The notes under the pieces are model-generated. The model did no database searches, had not been told where the DNA came from, and was given only the letters and a program-made list of their open reading frames with translations. A stretch of DNA of 64,000 nt from Amoebophrya sp. A120 (taxonomy: Eukaryota > Sar > Dinophyceae > Syndiniales > Amoebophryaceae), in NCBI GenBank assembly GCA_905178155.1, contig CAJINV010000007.1, positions 2,957,151 to 3,021,150 of the forward strand, read 5' to 3'. Numbering within the stretch: position 1 is the stretch's first letter; every line of letters starts with the position of its first letter. Of this stretch, positions 22,701-33,800 are shown one piece after another. Position numbers and translations under genes: made by a program.

Positions 22701-25449
22701 AAGAGGTTTTATTTTCCCCGTCAACTACAACACGACCCCGGTCCTCGTCGTCCTCGGATATAATGATCCTGTCGCGCCCCCGCTCCTGCGTCCCACCCGC
22801 TAAGTTCTTCACTTCTGGCATGAAATCGGAAATCCCGGCGTGCACGAGAAGTACCTCGTCGAAAACCGTGGCGACGTAGGGGAGATAGCCGAACAAGCCG
22901 TTGATCTGTTATCAAGTGTAAAAATGTCTGGGTCTGGAAGGTTGCCAGGTTTGTCATGCATATTTTGCACAACCCATGACGCCTGTAACGCCTGGCCGAG
23001 CATCACAGATTTTTAAAGGGCCTTCTGATGCGTATTCCGCATGAGAAACGCGCACTCCGCGTAGCACAAACTGAACTCCTCTTCCTGGTCATGCAATACA
23101 GATTTTTTTACCTTCCAAAGACAGCATCACAAGTTGCAACCTTCCAGACCCAGACATTTTTACATTTGATATCTGTTCTCGATACACAAACTCCTCGACA
23201 AAGACGGTGGCCTATCCCACAGAAAAAAGCTGGCGTGGCATATTTGCAATGCAAAAATAAATAGACAAAAAAATCTGTATTGTAAATCCGAAACAGCATG
23301 CTATGGGGCCACCCATGACAAATTTTTGCGTGTATTTCTTTTTGCATTACACCCATACTGAGTGGAGCGCGTTCACCCTTGTAGTAATTACAAATATGCC
23401 CTGCCAGCTTTTTTCTCTGGGATATGGCCAGCTCGACGCGCTGCAGATCGCCGCTCAGCGGACCACCATCGTGGTCGTGTCCTCCGAAAGGTGTAGTGGT
23501 CATCGCGCCGAGGGCGGAGAAGGGAACGTAGTTATCGCCGCTCTCATGAAAAAGCCCTCCTCGGGTGGTGCTGGTGCGGAGGTGCTGGTGCGACCCAACT
23601 GCTTGATAAAACCAAGAATCCGGTCCGTACGGAGATCTTCTCCGCGCCGCAGAAGCTGCTGTTCGGGAAGAGGAAGATGAATTGTAATTGTTCCCTACGA
23701 GTACACTTGCAACGCTGCTCGGCCGCAACACCGCAAAGACGTCTTCTTTCAAATTCGACGTGTTGTCGTTCCGCACCTGGTCTGCGCCATTCAACCCCGG
23801 GAGCTCGTGGTTGCCGCGAAGAAGCGTCACGCGGTCGGGAAGCCGCGCTTTCAAGTAAAAGACAAACAGCACCATCGCGAGGGACTCACCTGTATTTGTG
23901 CGGTGGCAGGTTTTTAAAATTTGCGGGTAAAAATAAATCGCCTGTTCGGTACTCAGGTCGGTTGTGATTTTACGGAAAATCAAAATGTAAATCAATGCAA
24001 CGAAGAGGCAAGTCATGCATAGTATACCACCAAGTGAGCCCCCAGCACTGCTGTCATCATGGAAAGACGCCACACGGCGAATCTTCCTATGCATTGACTT
24101 CTTGTATTTCGTAGCATGACAGCATGTTCTTGGGCCAACAACAAAAAAAAAGTAAGCACCGCAATACTCTTAGGCCCGCGGTCAACGTAATCACCCAGAA
24201 ACACTATGTGGGTGGACGTTTGATTCAGCAAGTCCATGTCTCGGATAATGCGCAACGTGTCCAAAAAGTGCCCATGCGTATCGCCCAGTACGTTCACAAG
24301 CGCACATCGAGCTCCTGCTGCTTGTGGAGACGTTGTTATTCTACTTGACGGGCCGCGGCGGCCCTTCGTTGCTCTGCTTTGTTCCTCAGCATCAAGGCTG
24401 AACTGCCCCAAGCGTTCCGTCATCCCGTCCACTTTTGACGCGGAGCGCGCAGCGTCGTGCTCTACTTGTGGCGCACGATCGACGTCGACTGGTGTTGCTC
24501 TCTTGTCGTCAGCTGCTGCTGTAGCTGCAGACGACTTTCTCACGATCTTCTGCGTAGTACTATGCAGTTCATCCTCCTGTCCGCAGACCCGCACGTGCAT
24601 CGGGGGGAGAACAGGATTTGTGTCGTCTTGGCCCGCCCCCGCGAGGACCTTCCAAGCTTTTTCCAGGATGTAACCCATGGACTTGAACAGCGCCCCCTGT
24701 GCGGGCGGGTACCGGGTCGTGAACGCGCTGTGGCCGCTCAGGTTGGCCTTCCTCAGTTCCTCCAAAATCTCCAGAAATAAGCTCTGCGCGCCGCGATGAT
24801 CCTCCAGGGACAGGGAGCCCAACACGGTTTCGTCACTCCACCCAAAATTCCGGCCGCTCTGCAGCCCCCGGGCCGCGAGCGACATCTGCATGTGGTCGAC
24901 GTGCGGGTCGATCAGCAGGTCCAATGTGCGCTCGACTTGCATTTCCCACTTGGCTTGCTCGGTACTGGGTGTCGTTGCAGGTGTTCTTCCCAGCACGGCT
25001 TTGCCGAACAGTGAAACTATCGTGTAATTCCACTGCAGAATTGCGAGAAAAAGCCCAGCAACCCGTCCCCGCCAGCGGGGGCGGACAGGAATTGCTTCAG
25101 TTTGGGGCCAAGCAAGGACACTCATTTTCATTTTTTTTGCAGTTATTTTTCTTCCAAGAAAAGTATAGATAAGTAATATATAAGGATGGTCAAAAAGTAA
25201 AAATGAAGACAAAAGCAGTGGAATCCCACTCACTAGCATAGATGCAGCTAGGGCTAAAAACACTACACGTACACAAGTAAGGCGGATTCGAAATAATGAG
25301 GTTGCGAGCGTTGTAAAGCTGGTCGGAGCAACCAGAGCGGGCCGAGATGATCTACTTAATACTGGTGGTGGTGTAGTTATGCAAAGAAATGCATGCGCAA
25401 CGACGCAACCCTTGTTTTTGTTTTTGACCGAAGTTGGCAAAAGATGCAT
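19783..25449 (-). CDS. PPP-family Ser/Thr protein phosphatase with large insert, 4 exons
   Basis: Exons are 25449-24168, 23889-23425, 23207-23172 and 22904-19783 (about 1634 aa from the first ATG; a start at MKMSVLAWP, 106 codons in, is also possible). PPP motifs occur in order: GDTHGH, GDYVDRG (residues 419-425), LRGNHE (451-456), VHAGIS (about 615) where most relatives have HGG, and RGHQ (about 1183) followed by SAPDYY. Metal-binding Asp, His and Asn residues are present, so activity is plausible. About 570 residues separate VHAG from RGHQ, against roughly 70-80 in typical PPP enzymes; the insert is partly low complexity but holds an ordered part ending in LFADPWEN. Splicing restores DRGPKSESLAMVLF and VFVEEFVYREQINGLFGYLP. 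Upstream of MKMSV the frame encodes hydrophobic segments that would be membrane spans if translated. A Ser-rich tail of about 420 residues follows. The subfamily (PP1, PP5, PPEF) is not clear. Confidence 0.85.
22910..23171 (-). mobile_element. Introner, family A (phosphatase intron 3)
   Basis: Element of 262 bp. Ends are TATCAAGTGTAAAAATGTCT at the left and an inverted TATCAAATGTAAAAATGTCT at the right, both continuing into GGGTCTGGAAGGTTG. Perfect 5-bp duplications TCTGT lie at 22905-22909 and 23172-23176. Excision fuses EQI to NGLFGYLP, the expected phosphatase sequence. Confidence 0.92.
23213..23424 (-). mobile_element. Introner, family C (phosphatase intron 2)
   Basis: Element of 212 bp with long (about 40 bp) terminal inverted repeats starting TATCCCACAGAAAAAAGCTG on the left and TATCCCAGAGAAAAAAGCTG on the right. 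Perfect duplications TGGCC lie at 23208-23212 and 23425-23429. The sequence differs from family A although it sits only about 40 bp away. Removal gives the in-frame join RVELATVFVEEF. Confidence 0.9.
23890..24167 (-). other. Conventional GT-AG intron (phosphatase intron 1)
   Basis: A 278-bp intron begins GTATTGCG after AAGA and ends AATACAG before GTGAGTCC. It has no inverted terminal repeats and no flanking duplication. Splicing produces DRGPKSESLAMVLF, matching phosphatase spacing between GDYVDRG and GNHE. It shows that ordinary spliceosomal introns coexist with introners in one gene. Confidence 0.8.
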
Positions 25450-26093
25450 AAGGATAAGAGTAGATAATGTTCATGAGATAAAAGGTGGCACTCAAACATG
25501 AGGGAAACAGTACAAGATCACGACCAGGGCTGCGCGTTATAAATTGACACTACATTTTCATACTTCGACTTAAAGTTAAAATCAAACTGCTGGTCTTCAT
25601 CCACTACATAGATCTTCTGGAGGACGGGACGCCGGTTCTTGGACCTTTTGCAACAGCACTAGGTCTTCGGTGCAGAACAGATCGGTGTTGACAACGCTAG
25701 TACCTAGATCTTCCACTTCAACTAAGATAGAACGATGAAGTACATAATATCCTATCTAGATCGACGTCTTTAGTGACGAAACAACCGTTAGAGCGAGATC
25801 CAGCATTGAAGATCCTTGGCGTTCACGATGAGACTTGTACATGTCTACGTCGGGGGCTACGAGAGGCTCATTAAGTTTAAGGTTATCATCCTACTTCTTT
25901 CCACTTTCGCAGCAGAACAACTACCCTCACAAGGACAAGACAGATGAGAGTCAGTTGTTTTTTGAGCCATCTACTACAAAGCTGCCTCTAGATATGTTGA
26001 AACTTTCATCATCACAACAGCACAGCGAGCGCAGATAGTAATTATACATTCCATCATACAAATTGGGCGAAGCATAGCTCGTCCTGCTCTTAT
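25450..26093. other. Intergenic region, nothing recognised
   Basis: This lies between the coiled-coil gene stop and the phosphatase start. Several short GATCTT-like words recur between 25600 and 25830 but form no clear repeat unit. No coding sequence is supported. Confidence 0.45.
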
Positions 26094-27264
26094 TTAGCAC
26101 TTTTTGTTCGCCGCGAGAATCTCACTTCTGAGCCGCACGATATCAAATGCAAGAATGTCTGGGTCTGGAAGGTTGGAACTTGTGATGCTAACTTTGGAAC
26201 TCTGAAAAAATCTGTATTGCATGACCAGCAAGACGAGGAGTCTAGTTTGTGCTACGTGGGGAGGGCATTTGTCACGCGGAGGAGGCGTCAGGAAGCCCTC
26301 TAAAAATCTGTGATGCTAGGTTGTGTATTGCAGACATCCTGGGTCATGCAAAATATGCATAACAAACCCGGCAACATGCCAGACCCTGACATTTTTGCAT
26401 TTGATACACGACTTTCTGCTGCAAAACCAAATTCGCTTCCTTTACAGACAGCAACTCCTCGGTAATTGTTTTGTTCTTCTCCACCTCGCTCACCAGGAGC
26501 TTTTTCGTCGCCATCAATTCCGCCCGCTCCGACTTTGACAGGATCGCGAGGTTTTCCAAATTTCGTTGGATCGAAATAATGGTAAAGTCCTTGGTTTCCA
26601 GCTCGAGTTTCAACTTCTCGATCTCGCTCTCGTAGGCAAACTGGGAGCCCAGCGACACTGCGTTCATTTGTTCGGCCGCGCCGCTGGGACGAGCAGCTTC
26701 GTCCCCTCGCTGTTCGATGCGCTGTCGATGATGATCATGCTTTTCATTCTGCGGTGAATAGGAATTATACCAAAGACGGCTGCTTTCGTCGTCGTCGCAC
26801 TCACCTGCTGTAAGAGCTACACTAGCTCCACCATCATCTGGGGGCAGGTGCTCTACTAGGGACAAGGAAGAAGATACAACAAATTCGCTGGAGGAATGCG
26901 GCTTTGGTGTAGCAGAACAAGCCTGTTGTTGTGGATGCTTTTGATGCTGCAGGTTCGGCGCACCACACCCTGGCTCACCATCCGGTAGCTCAAACTCCGG
27001 GACAGGTTCCGAAAAGACGACGTCATTTTCATACTCCGCTGCAGTGCAAGTGGAATAGCTTGCTCGCTTAGTAGCTTCCGCCCCGTACAGCTCGGCCGCC
27101 CGGGCTGACAGCGCTCGCATCGACTCCAGCAACGCCTTCGGGCGGTCTCCTGCTCCCCGAGCGGATGGCTGTGGATTGTTATGTTGCCATAGCTCGTGCT
27201 GTGACGAGGCGGACGGACAGGAAGTGAAAATATTCCTGCCGGGAAGGCTTGCCTGTTGGCTCAT
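26094..27264 (-). CDS. Coiled-coil protein of unknown function, 2 exons
   Basis: Exon 1 is 27264-26407 (286 codons); exon 2, after a 266-bp introner, is 26135-26094 (14 codons including TAA). The protein is about 299 aa. Residues 1-200 are low complexity with an Ala-rich helix (KALLESMRALSARAAEL). From about residue 210 the heptad pattern of a coiled coil is plain (YESEIEKLKLELETKDF onward). The last exon continues it: joining KVV to RLRSEILAANKKC keeps the heptad, independent support for the splice. In-frame stops TAG and TGA lie just upstream of the ATG, so the start is secure unless there is an upstream intron. No family recognised. A 1.4-kb repetitive element ends about 50 bp upstream of the start codon. 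Confidence 0.75.
26141..26406 (-). mobile_element. Introner, family A (coiled-coil gene)
   Basis: Element of 266 bp. The left end TATCAAATGCAAGAATGTCT and the inverted right end TATCAAATGCAAAAATGTCA are family A. Perfect duplications CACGA lie at 26136-26140 and 26407-26411. Both flanking exons are whole codons. None of the six possible cut positions gives GT-AG. Confidence 0.92.
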
Positions 27265-27372
27265 TTTCTTTGTGTAGTAGTTCTTTCACTATGAAGGTCG
27301 CGCCCGGAGGGCGATATTGGTAACCAAATGCGTGCGCGAAAATCTAACCAGCGCGAAAGCCTAACCAGCCGC

Positions 27373-27411
27373 GCGGCGAAAGCGCGGCCCAGCGGGCCGC
27401 GCTTTCGCCGC
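27373..27411. repeat. Perfect GC-rich hairpin
   Basis: An 18-bp stem (arm GCGGCGAAAGCGCGGCCC) with a 3-base AGC loop. It could form a cruciform, or a stem-loop if transcribed. It lies near the left end of the 1.4-kb element. Confidence 0.85.
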
Positions 27412-27492
27412 ACGACTGCCGCCACCATTTCTTTTTAATTAGAATCCCACTTCTATCCCGGGTCATCGGGGGCTTCCGGATTCGCCTTCAAA

Positions 27493-27604
27493 GCTTATCG
27501 CAGGAGCCTGCGGGCCGCCGCGGGCTCCACCACTTCCCCGCGGCCCTAAAGGGCCGCGGACAACTACTGTCGCCCGCGGCGCCCCGCAGGCTCCTGCGAT
27601 AAGC
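27493..27604. repeat. Long inverted repeat with nested hairpin
   Basis: Arms of 33 bp (27493-27525 and 27572-27604, starting GCTTATCGCAGGAGCCTGCG) match with one mismatch. Between them a second perfect stem, CCGCGGCCC with loop TAAA, lies at 27538-27559. The nested palindromes suggest a replication-, recombination- or structure-related sequence. Confidence 0.85.
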
Positions 27605-27884
27605 ATTGAATGCGAAATCCGGTCTGCTAGTTCGCAGCGGGGCATCCTTTCTAGCCCCCTGCGTGACAAACTGGCCCCGTGACCAGGAAGGAACGCGAAA
27701 GGCCGAAAACCCGCGAACCCTTCCGGGCCACCAAAATCGGCCATTTCAGACGCGGCGGAGGTTCCGGATTTGTGCCCACAATCCAGGGCAAATGGGGACT
27801 TTGTGACATCCCTCCGCCCGCTTCTAGTGCGGTTTTTTTTTCAAAATCGCGATGGCACGGCGCGACCACGCGCCCGCCGGACCG

Positions 27885-28308
27885 CCCTTGGCGGCCAGTT
27901 TGTAAGCCTGCCGAGGGTTCTCGATTTTTTTTAATTTTCGCTCTTTTTTCAGGTTTTTAGGCGGCCGAAGGGCTCCGGACATTTTCGCCGCCCGCATCTG
28001 GCTGGCAGTTTTGAAGCCTGCGGAGGGATAGCGCTTTCGCGCAATTTTTCATCTTTTTCTGGTTTCCAAGTGGCCCGGGCGGCCTGGACATTTTCACCGC
28101 CCGCATCTGACTGGCAGTTTTGAAGCCTGCGGAGGGATTGCGCTTTTGCGCAATTTTTCATCTTTTTTCATTTTCCAAGTGGCCCGGGCGACCTGGACAT
28201 TTTCACCGCCCGCATCTGACTGGCAGTTTTGAAGCCTGCGGAGGGATTGCGCTTTTGCGCAATTTTTCATCTTTTCTCATTTTCCCAGTGGCCCGGGTGA
28301 TCTGGACA
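27885..28308. repeat. 109-bp tandem repeat, about 3.8 copies
   Basis: The word AAGCCTG recurs at 27904, 28014, 28123 and 28232, spacing 110, 109 and 109. The two right-hand copies are nearly identical and the leftmost is degenerate. Each unit holds GGCAGTTTTGAAGCCTGCGG, a TTGCGC-type mini-palindrome and a CCGCCCGCATCTG word. It is part of the 1.4-kb element. Confidence 0.88.
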
Positions 28309-28724
28309 AAATCCGACGATTGCTTCCACCCACGTTATAAAGCAATTCTTTGCCATCTGCTTCCGGACAGGTCGCGGGCCTGCTGCTCCAACGCAGCTGG
28401 CCAGCGGGCGGAGCAAAAAATACTCCGTCTCTTTTGCAGATATCAAGTGGGCCAAACCGCAGAAATGCTCTTTTTTCACCTTCTCCCGCTTGGTTTCTGC
28501 CATTTTTGCGAGATTTTTGACCTCCTGGCCATTTTCCCATCTGGTCCGCTTTTTTTCCCTTCTCCCGCTTCATTTCTGGCCATTTCCCTGACCTTCACGC
28601 CCCCCGGCGGTTGCCCTATATGGTAACGGCAACTGCCTTCGCGCTGCGTTTGCTAAGCAATATCGCAAGCGCGCAGAGCGCGCGCGCCGGCTTCGTGGGC
28701 CGGCGCGCACGCATTTGGTTACCA

Positions 28725-28932
28725 GATCAGAGGAATTCAAACGATCCTCCTGTTGACTGCAGCCAGCTAGTGAATCAATATCCGGCGTCCACACACCGTG
28801 CATCAAATAATCGGTCCTGCTGCGAAGCAGATCATCGTCAACATCGTACTTTCTCTCATCTTTTGATCTCAACTGTTCACTCGTACAATTCGTCTTTGGT
28901 GCCTGACCCTCATCAGAAGCAACATTCATCAT
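28725..28932 (-). other. Possible coding remnant abutting the repeat element
   Basis: A minus-strand open frame beginning ATGATG at 28932 reads MMNVASDEGQAPKTNC and continues in a protein-like way until it enters the right inverted repeat of the 1.4-kb element. The frame is also open for about 35 codons upstream. It may be an exon whose remainder was displaced by the element, or chance. There is no homology to anything I know. Confidence 0.2.
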
Positions 28933-30847
28933 GCAATCGGCAGCAGTACCAAAGGGCCGAACAGAACGAACGACAAATAGCGGTCTTTTCGTATGCCGAA
29001 TAAACGCACCCGTACAACTCGTAGCAGCAAGGTGAAAGTGTTAAATTCCTTTAAAAACAAAGACAAAGAGTTTCATGCCGCAGTGCTGTGTGTGTTCAAA
29101 ATTGTTGATTTTGTCATGCTTATGCGCATCGATCACCCAAGAACCACAAAATTCCCACTCGGTATACCTAGAATTTCATTTTATGATTACACGAAAATGC
29201 TCTCCACTTCTTACTTCTTAGGCGGGTGAGCGTCGCTGCACCTCCTGCATTTTACATTTCACTTCACCACGAGAAAATAACTCTAAGTTTTTGGGACAAA
29301 AAAGAAAAGAACTTTATAGCTAAAGTGTGAAGACATCATCGGGGTTGATAACGAAAGCGGTACTGAGTGCACTCCTGGTACTTGAATCTTGATTGGAAAT
29401 TTTCACTTCGGCTTAGTATTTCCAGATGTTCTACTTGAAGGGGGGAATAAGTTGGTAAGGGAAAATTTAGCTCGAGTGTCAAAACTCGAACTGATAATGT
29501 ACGGAAGGGTAACATCAACAGTACTCAATCAAACTGAAAGAAAAATTTGCTTAATTTACAATCGGTTAAAAAACGTAGTGCAATTGCTCTCACAACGACA
29601 GAGACAAGGAGACGCGACGCGAAAGGACAGAGAATAGCGATAGCTAAAGCAATTTGGACTTTCAAAAGCACGCTACAAAATTCCGCCGCGCACGTCATCT
29701 CCGAGTTTCCGCCTTTGCACTGCGCCCGTGAGAATTTTTCATTCTTTTTCTTGCAGTATTTGCGATTGAAATTGATATGTATTAGAAAGGGACTTTTTCT
29801 TCTTATAATGCCGTCGCTTTAAAGTTTCCCCAGAATACTTCTGCACCTTGTTCATAATCTACAAAAAAATCGCACCTGACAAAAGAAAGAACCCGCTAAA
29901 GAAGTAGTGCTAAATTTTTTCCCGACAATACACAAACGAAACGAAAACCACTTTTGTACTACTAAAATAAACTATCTCATACTTGCAAAGGAATCATAAA
30001 AAACTTTAGATACTTAGTATAACATCGAGGCATGCATATTAGGAAAATCGGTTGTAAAACGAATCAAAATTTGAATAGTTGTCGGTTCTTTTTTCACGGT
30101 TTATTTCTAAAAAAAGTTTGATACACATATTTCATTGCCATCAAAAGTCTCAACTTCAGGAGGAGCGTGAACTTTCCCGGATATTGCAGTACCTCGTCCT
30201 GGTTGTTCTTTTCACGCACGAGCACGACTGCGCAATACTGTCGGTACTAGGCCACGTTCTCTGCTGAAATCGGATTAAGAAAATAAACTCCCTGACGCGG
30301 ACTCTTATCAGGAGCGAATAAAAACTATCGTTATCGATATAGAAGATCATGCTAGGGTCACTCTAAATCGCTAAAATAGTTCACATTTTCGGCCCGCAGA
30401 ATGTTGTAATGTACGTGGAAGAGTGTGGTCGGTTCTTTTTTCAAAATCTTTTGTCGATGATAAAGCAATAATGTACAAGAGAATTTTGGCATTTCGACTT
30501 CGAATACTAAATAGAGGTAAAAACAAACTTAATGTACAAGAAATCATCAAAATCATCACGAAGACTCACGTGTCGATTCACCGACGAGAGACTCCGATCT
30601 ACTGTACCGGATGAAATGATAATGCGTGATAAGGAATAGATTCGAACGGTTTATTTTACACACACAGCAGCTTCTTCGAGTGGAAAGTTGATTTCTGTTT
30701 CTCGCTTTCATTTTGAGAAACGAGAAAAACCACGCGGCCATCAGGTCGTGCATATAATACATTTTCAAGAAAATAATTTTACGTGATTTCATTTTTTGCC
30801 TGTTGCAATTCCTGCTATCGAAGCTGATGTTTGAAAATGTAAGAGTC
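28933..30847. other. AT-rich intergenic region
   Basis: Nearly 2 kb without a supportable gene. It is clearly more AT-rich than the coding neighbours and has short homopolymer runs. It would hold the 3' untranslated region of the CCCH gene. No element ends were found. Confidence 0.5.
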
Positions 30848-33800
30848 TCACCCTCGGCGAGACCAGGGGTCCGTCGGTGTAGTGGCCGAAGCTGCTGCAG
30901 CTGCGAGGTCACCATAATGCTGCTCGACCTCGCCCTCCCCTTCTGAGTCGGACCCGAGCCCCGGTGGAGCGGAAAGAACAACCGCTTTATTCATCTTTGC
31001 AGCTGCGCGCGAAGAAGATGTCGTCATCGAGGTCGGATGCTGGTACACCACGAGGTTGCTCTTTTGAAAAGAAGCAGTATAGGTCGGTGGAAAATCGTGT
31101 TGCTGCGAAAAAGCTGCTCCCTGTGCGAGTTGTGAAGAAGACCGTTTTGCTCCTTGCTGCGTCCTCGTCGTGTCATACAACGGATAGTTCCTGTCCATCA
31201 TCTGCTCGCGCAACCGCGCTTCCAACTGCTGCCGGAGGAACGCCGGCGGAGACGGCGGCTGTACCGGAAAATTTGCTCCTGTGCGTTGATTGTGCGGATT
31301 ATAACTAGTCACGCCTGTGGACGACGATGTTGTCGCGTGGTCCTCGTTTGCTGGCGGGTGCATGATCGCGCCGTCCTGACCGTCGTGCTCCCCGGCCTGA
31401 ATGAACAGTTTGTTTCCAGGAGGTCTTCCTGTGCCGTTCCGTTGCGGTAGACGGTTGCTGCCCGTCACGACTGCCGGTCTCTTGTTAGTTGTCTGCAACA
31501 CCGAGCCAAATAGTGCGCGGTCCGGAGGGAAAGCAGGATCGTCGTGCTGGGATTGTTGTTGTTCAAGAACAACACTAGTAGTTGCGTTTTCAGCGGGTTT
31601 CTGCAGATAAGGTGCCCCTGGTCCAGCTCCAGGAGCCGTTGCAGCAGTAGAAGTGGAGGAGTATGCACTAGCCCGTGCCGCTCGCTCCCACGCAATCTGT
31701 TCTGCCAGTGGGTCGCGATAATACGCGGGAGAAGAACCGGACAACAGCGGCGGAATCCTGGTCGTGCCGTTCGCAGTGGTGCTCGCTGTCCCGAGGGCCG
31801 CAGCAGTGGGAGCAACAGTGGGCGGCTCGACGCCGCCGTGGTAGTGTTGATGATTATTTGCGTTGTAGTAGTACTCCCGATCGTGTTCCGTCTCGAACGA
31901 CGGACTGGCGTTTGACGTACTATTCTGCGAAGCGCCATCACCATTGTCGTACTGCTCCACCTCGGCTCGCTGCAAGTACTCGTGCATCGCCAGCGCGGCT
32001 TGGGCCTGGAAAAAGTTGTGTTGAATGTAGTATCATCCCGCGAGGTTAAGTATAGTAAGCAAGCAACTGTAGTGAATCTAGAGCCAACCGACGACAAAGT
32101 TGCTTGTTTATTTCATGCGCAGAGTCAACAGCCAGTATACAGAGCCATTAAGAATTCTCATCTCTGATGCGCAACATTTATGTAGAAACTACAACATCCA
32201 CCGCTATAATAATCAGATCTCCATACCTGCATTGCCCGCCGCTGCTGCACGACCTTTGTGGCGGCCAAATGAAAGTAGTGTCGCTCCAACCAGAGTCGCC
32301 TTTGCTGCATCAAGATGGCCTCGTGCTCTTCCTTATGAAATGCAAAAATGTCTGGGTCTGGAAGATTGCGAGATTTGTCATGCTTGTCTGGCATGACAAA
32401 AAAGTTTGTGATGCGTGTCCAAGAAGAGACCCTTTTGCCTGTCATGCAAAAACGCAGTTTCTCATGCGAAAAACGCAACACAAAGAAGCGCAGATATTTC
32501 TCATGCATGGCTGTGCGTTACAAAGCATTCACTATTTCCAACACAGCATTACAAGTTTCCAGACCCAGACATTGTTGCATTTGATATTCCTGGCTCGCCG
32601 GGTACGCCGCGTCGCGTCGAATGTGGTTGAACTCGCGGATCTCGCCGCCCCGCCCGGCTATCGCCACGGGATGCAGATTTTCCGGCACGACTGGGTAGCG
32701 GTAATTACTATTTCCAGCAGTGTTCATCGAATTGGATGGATTGCTGTTGGCGTTGCTCATCAAAATCGGGGGCCCCATCCCGGGGACGACCCCACTAGCA
32801 CTTGTCGACGTTGTGCTCGCGAGAGACGATGAAACAGCCGTTTTCCCAGCACCTCCCGAAGTAGAGCTAATACCGCTTTTGCTCCGTTTCCGCCCGGACG
32901 CAGCGGAGGTGGTGTGCTGCGACGTGTGTCCCCCCGCCGAGTGCAGGGAACTGCTCTCCTCCTGCTCCGCACCGGTAGTGCTGTACGTGTCCAAGCGGGA
33001 CGTAAGTGCGTCGTTGGCGGAGGAAGAGTTCATCGCGTCCGGACAGTAAATCAGGTCCACCGGCGGCTCCGGCCCGTAGAACATGGAAGCTGAATTAGCC
33101 TGCGCCTCTTGAGTAGTAGAACACTCGTTCTTACTTCCCACCGCATCGTTCGCTTCCTCCACCAAGGCCTCCACCTCTGACTCCCCCGGATGCCAGAACC
33201 GGCACTTCTCCGCGCCGTGCGTGCACTTGCCCTGCAGAAAATGCCAGCACACGTCCGGAAACTTGTGGCGGACCTGCATGAGCGCCGCGTCGTACTTCGT
33301 GGTCACGTGCTGCGCACTCGCCGGCGCCCGCCGGATCTCGGAGCCCCCGGACTGCCGATGGGGCTGAAGATGAGACGAGGGTTGTTTCTTCGGTTGCTGG
33401 TTCTTGTGCAGCTGGGCGGGTGGAGTAGCAGTGGCCCCACGTTGAGCGGCGGTCGCGGTTGCGTCATCGCTTGACGTATTAACTGGCTTGTCCGTGTTGT
33501 TATTGGCCTTGTTGTTGGACTTCGTCCAACACTCTCTTCGTCCACGACCACTCTCTTCGTGGTTTACGTTTCGTTTCATCTCCGGCGTGAACATAAATGG
33601 TTGCGCCTGCATGCCATGCAAGTACAACTCTTCCTTCTCTTTCGCTTTTTTGCTTCTCGCTTTCTTCTTCTGAGCTGCGGTTCGCGGTCGCAAACTCCCG
33701 TACGCCGGCTTCGCGCCCGGGTCCGCAAAGAAACGATAGTTGATGTTCCGCTCCTGCCGTTGGGGTCTGTTCTGTTCGGTGGACTGCTTCGAGCCCCCGT

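Larger units (their letters stand above)
27318..28724. mobile_element. 1.4-kb inverted-repeat element, probably non-autonomous
   Basis: The two ends are a perfect 21-bp inverted repeat starting TGGTAACCAAATGCGTGCGC. No transposase-like frame lies inside. The interior holds GC-rich hairpins (27373-27411, 27493-27604), about four copies of a 109-bp tandem repeat, and a GC-rich palindrome beside the right end. The flanking bases GATAT and GATCA agree at only three of five positions, so a target-site duplication is not established. The base composition is unlike the neighbouring genes. It lies upstream of the coiled-coil gene and could affect its promoter. It differs from introners in size, ends and location outside coding sequence. 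Confidence 0.7.

Noticed and set aside
27885-28308. CRISPR-like array
   Set aside because: Units of 109 bp are repeated throughout with no unique spacers; this is a plain tandem repeat inside an inverted-repeat element.
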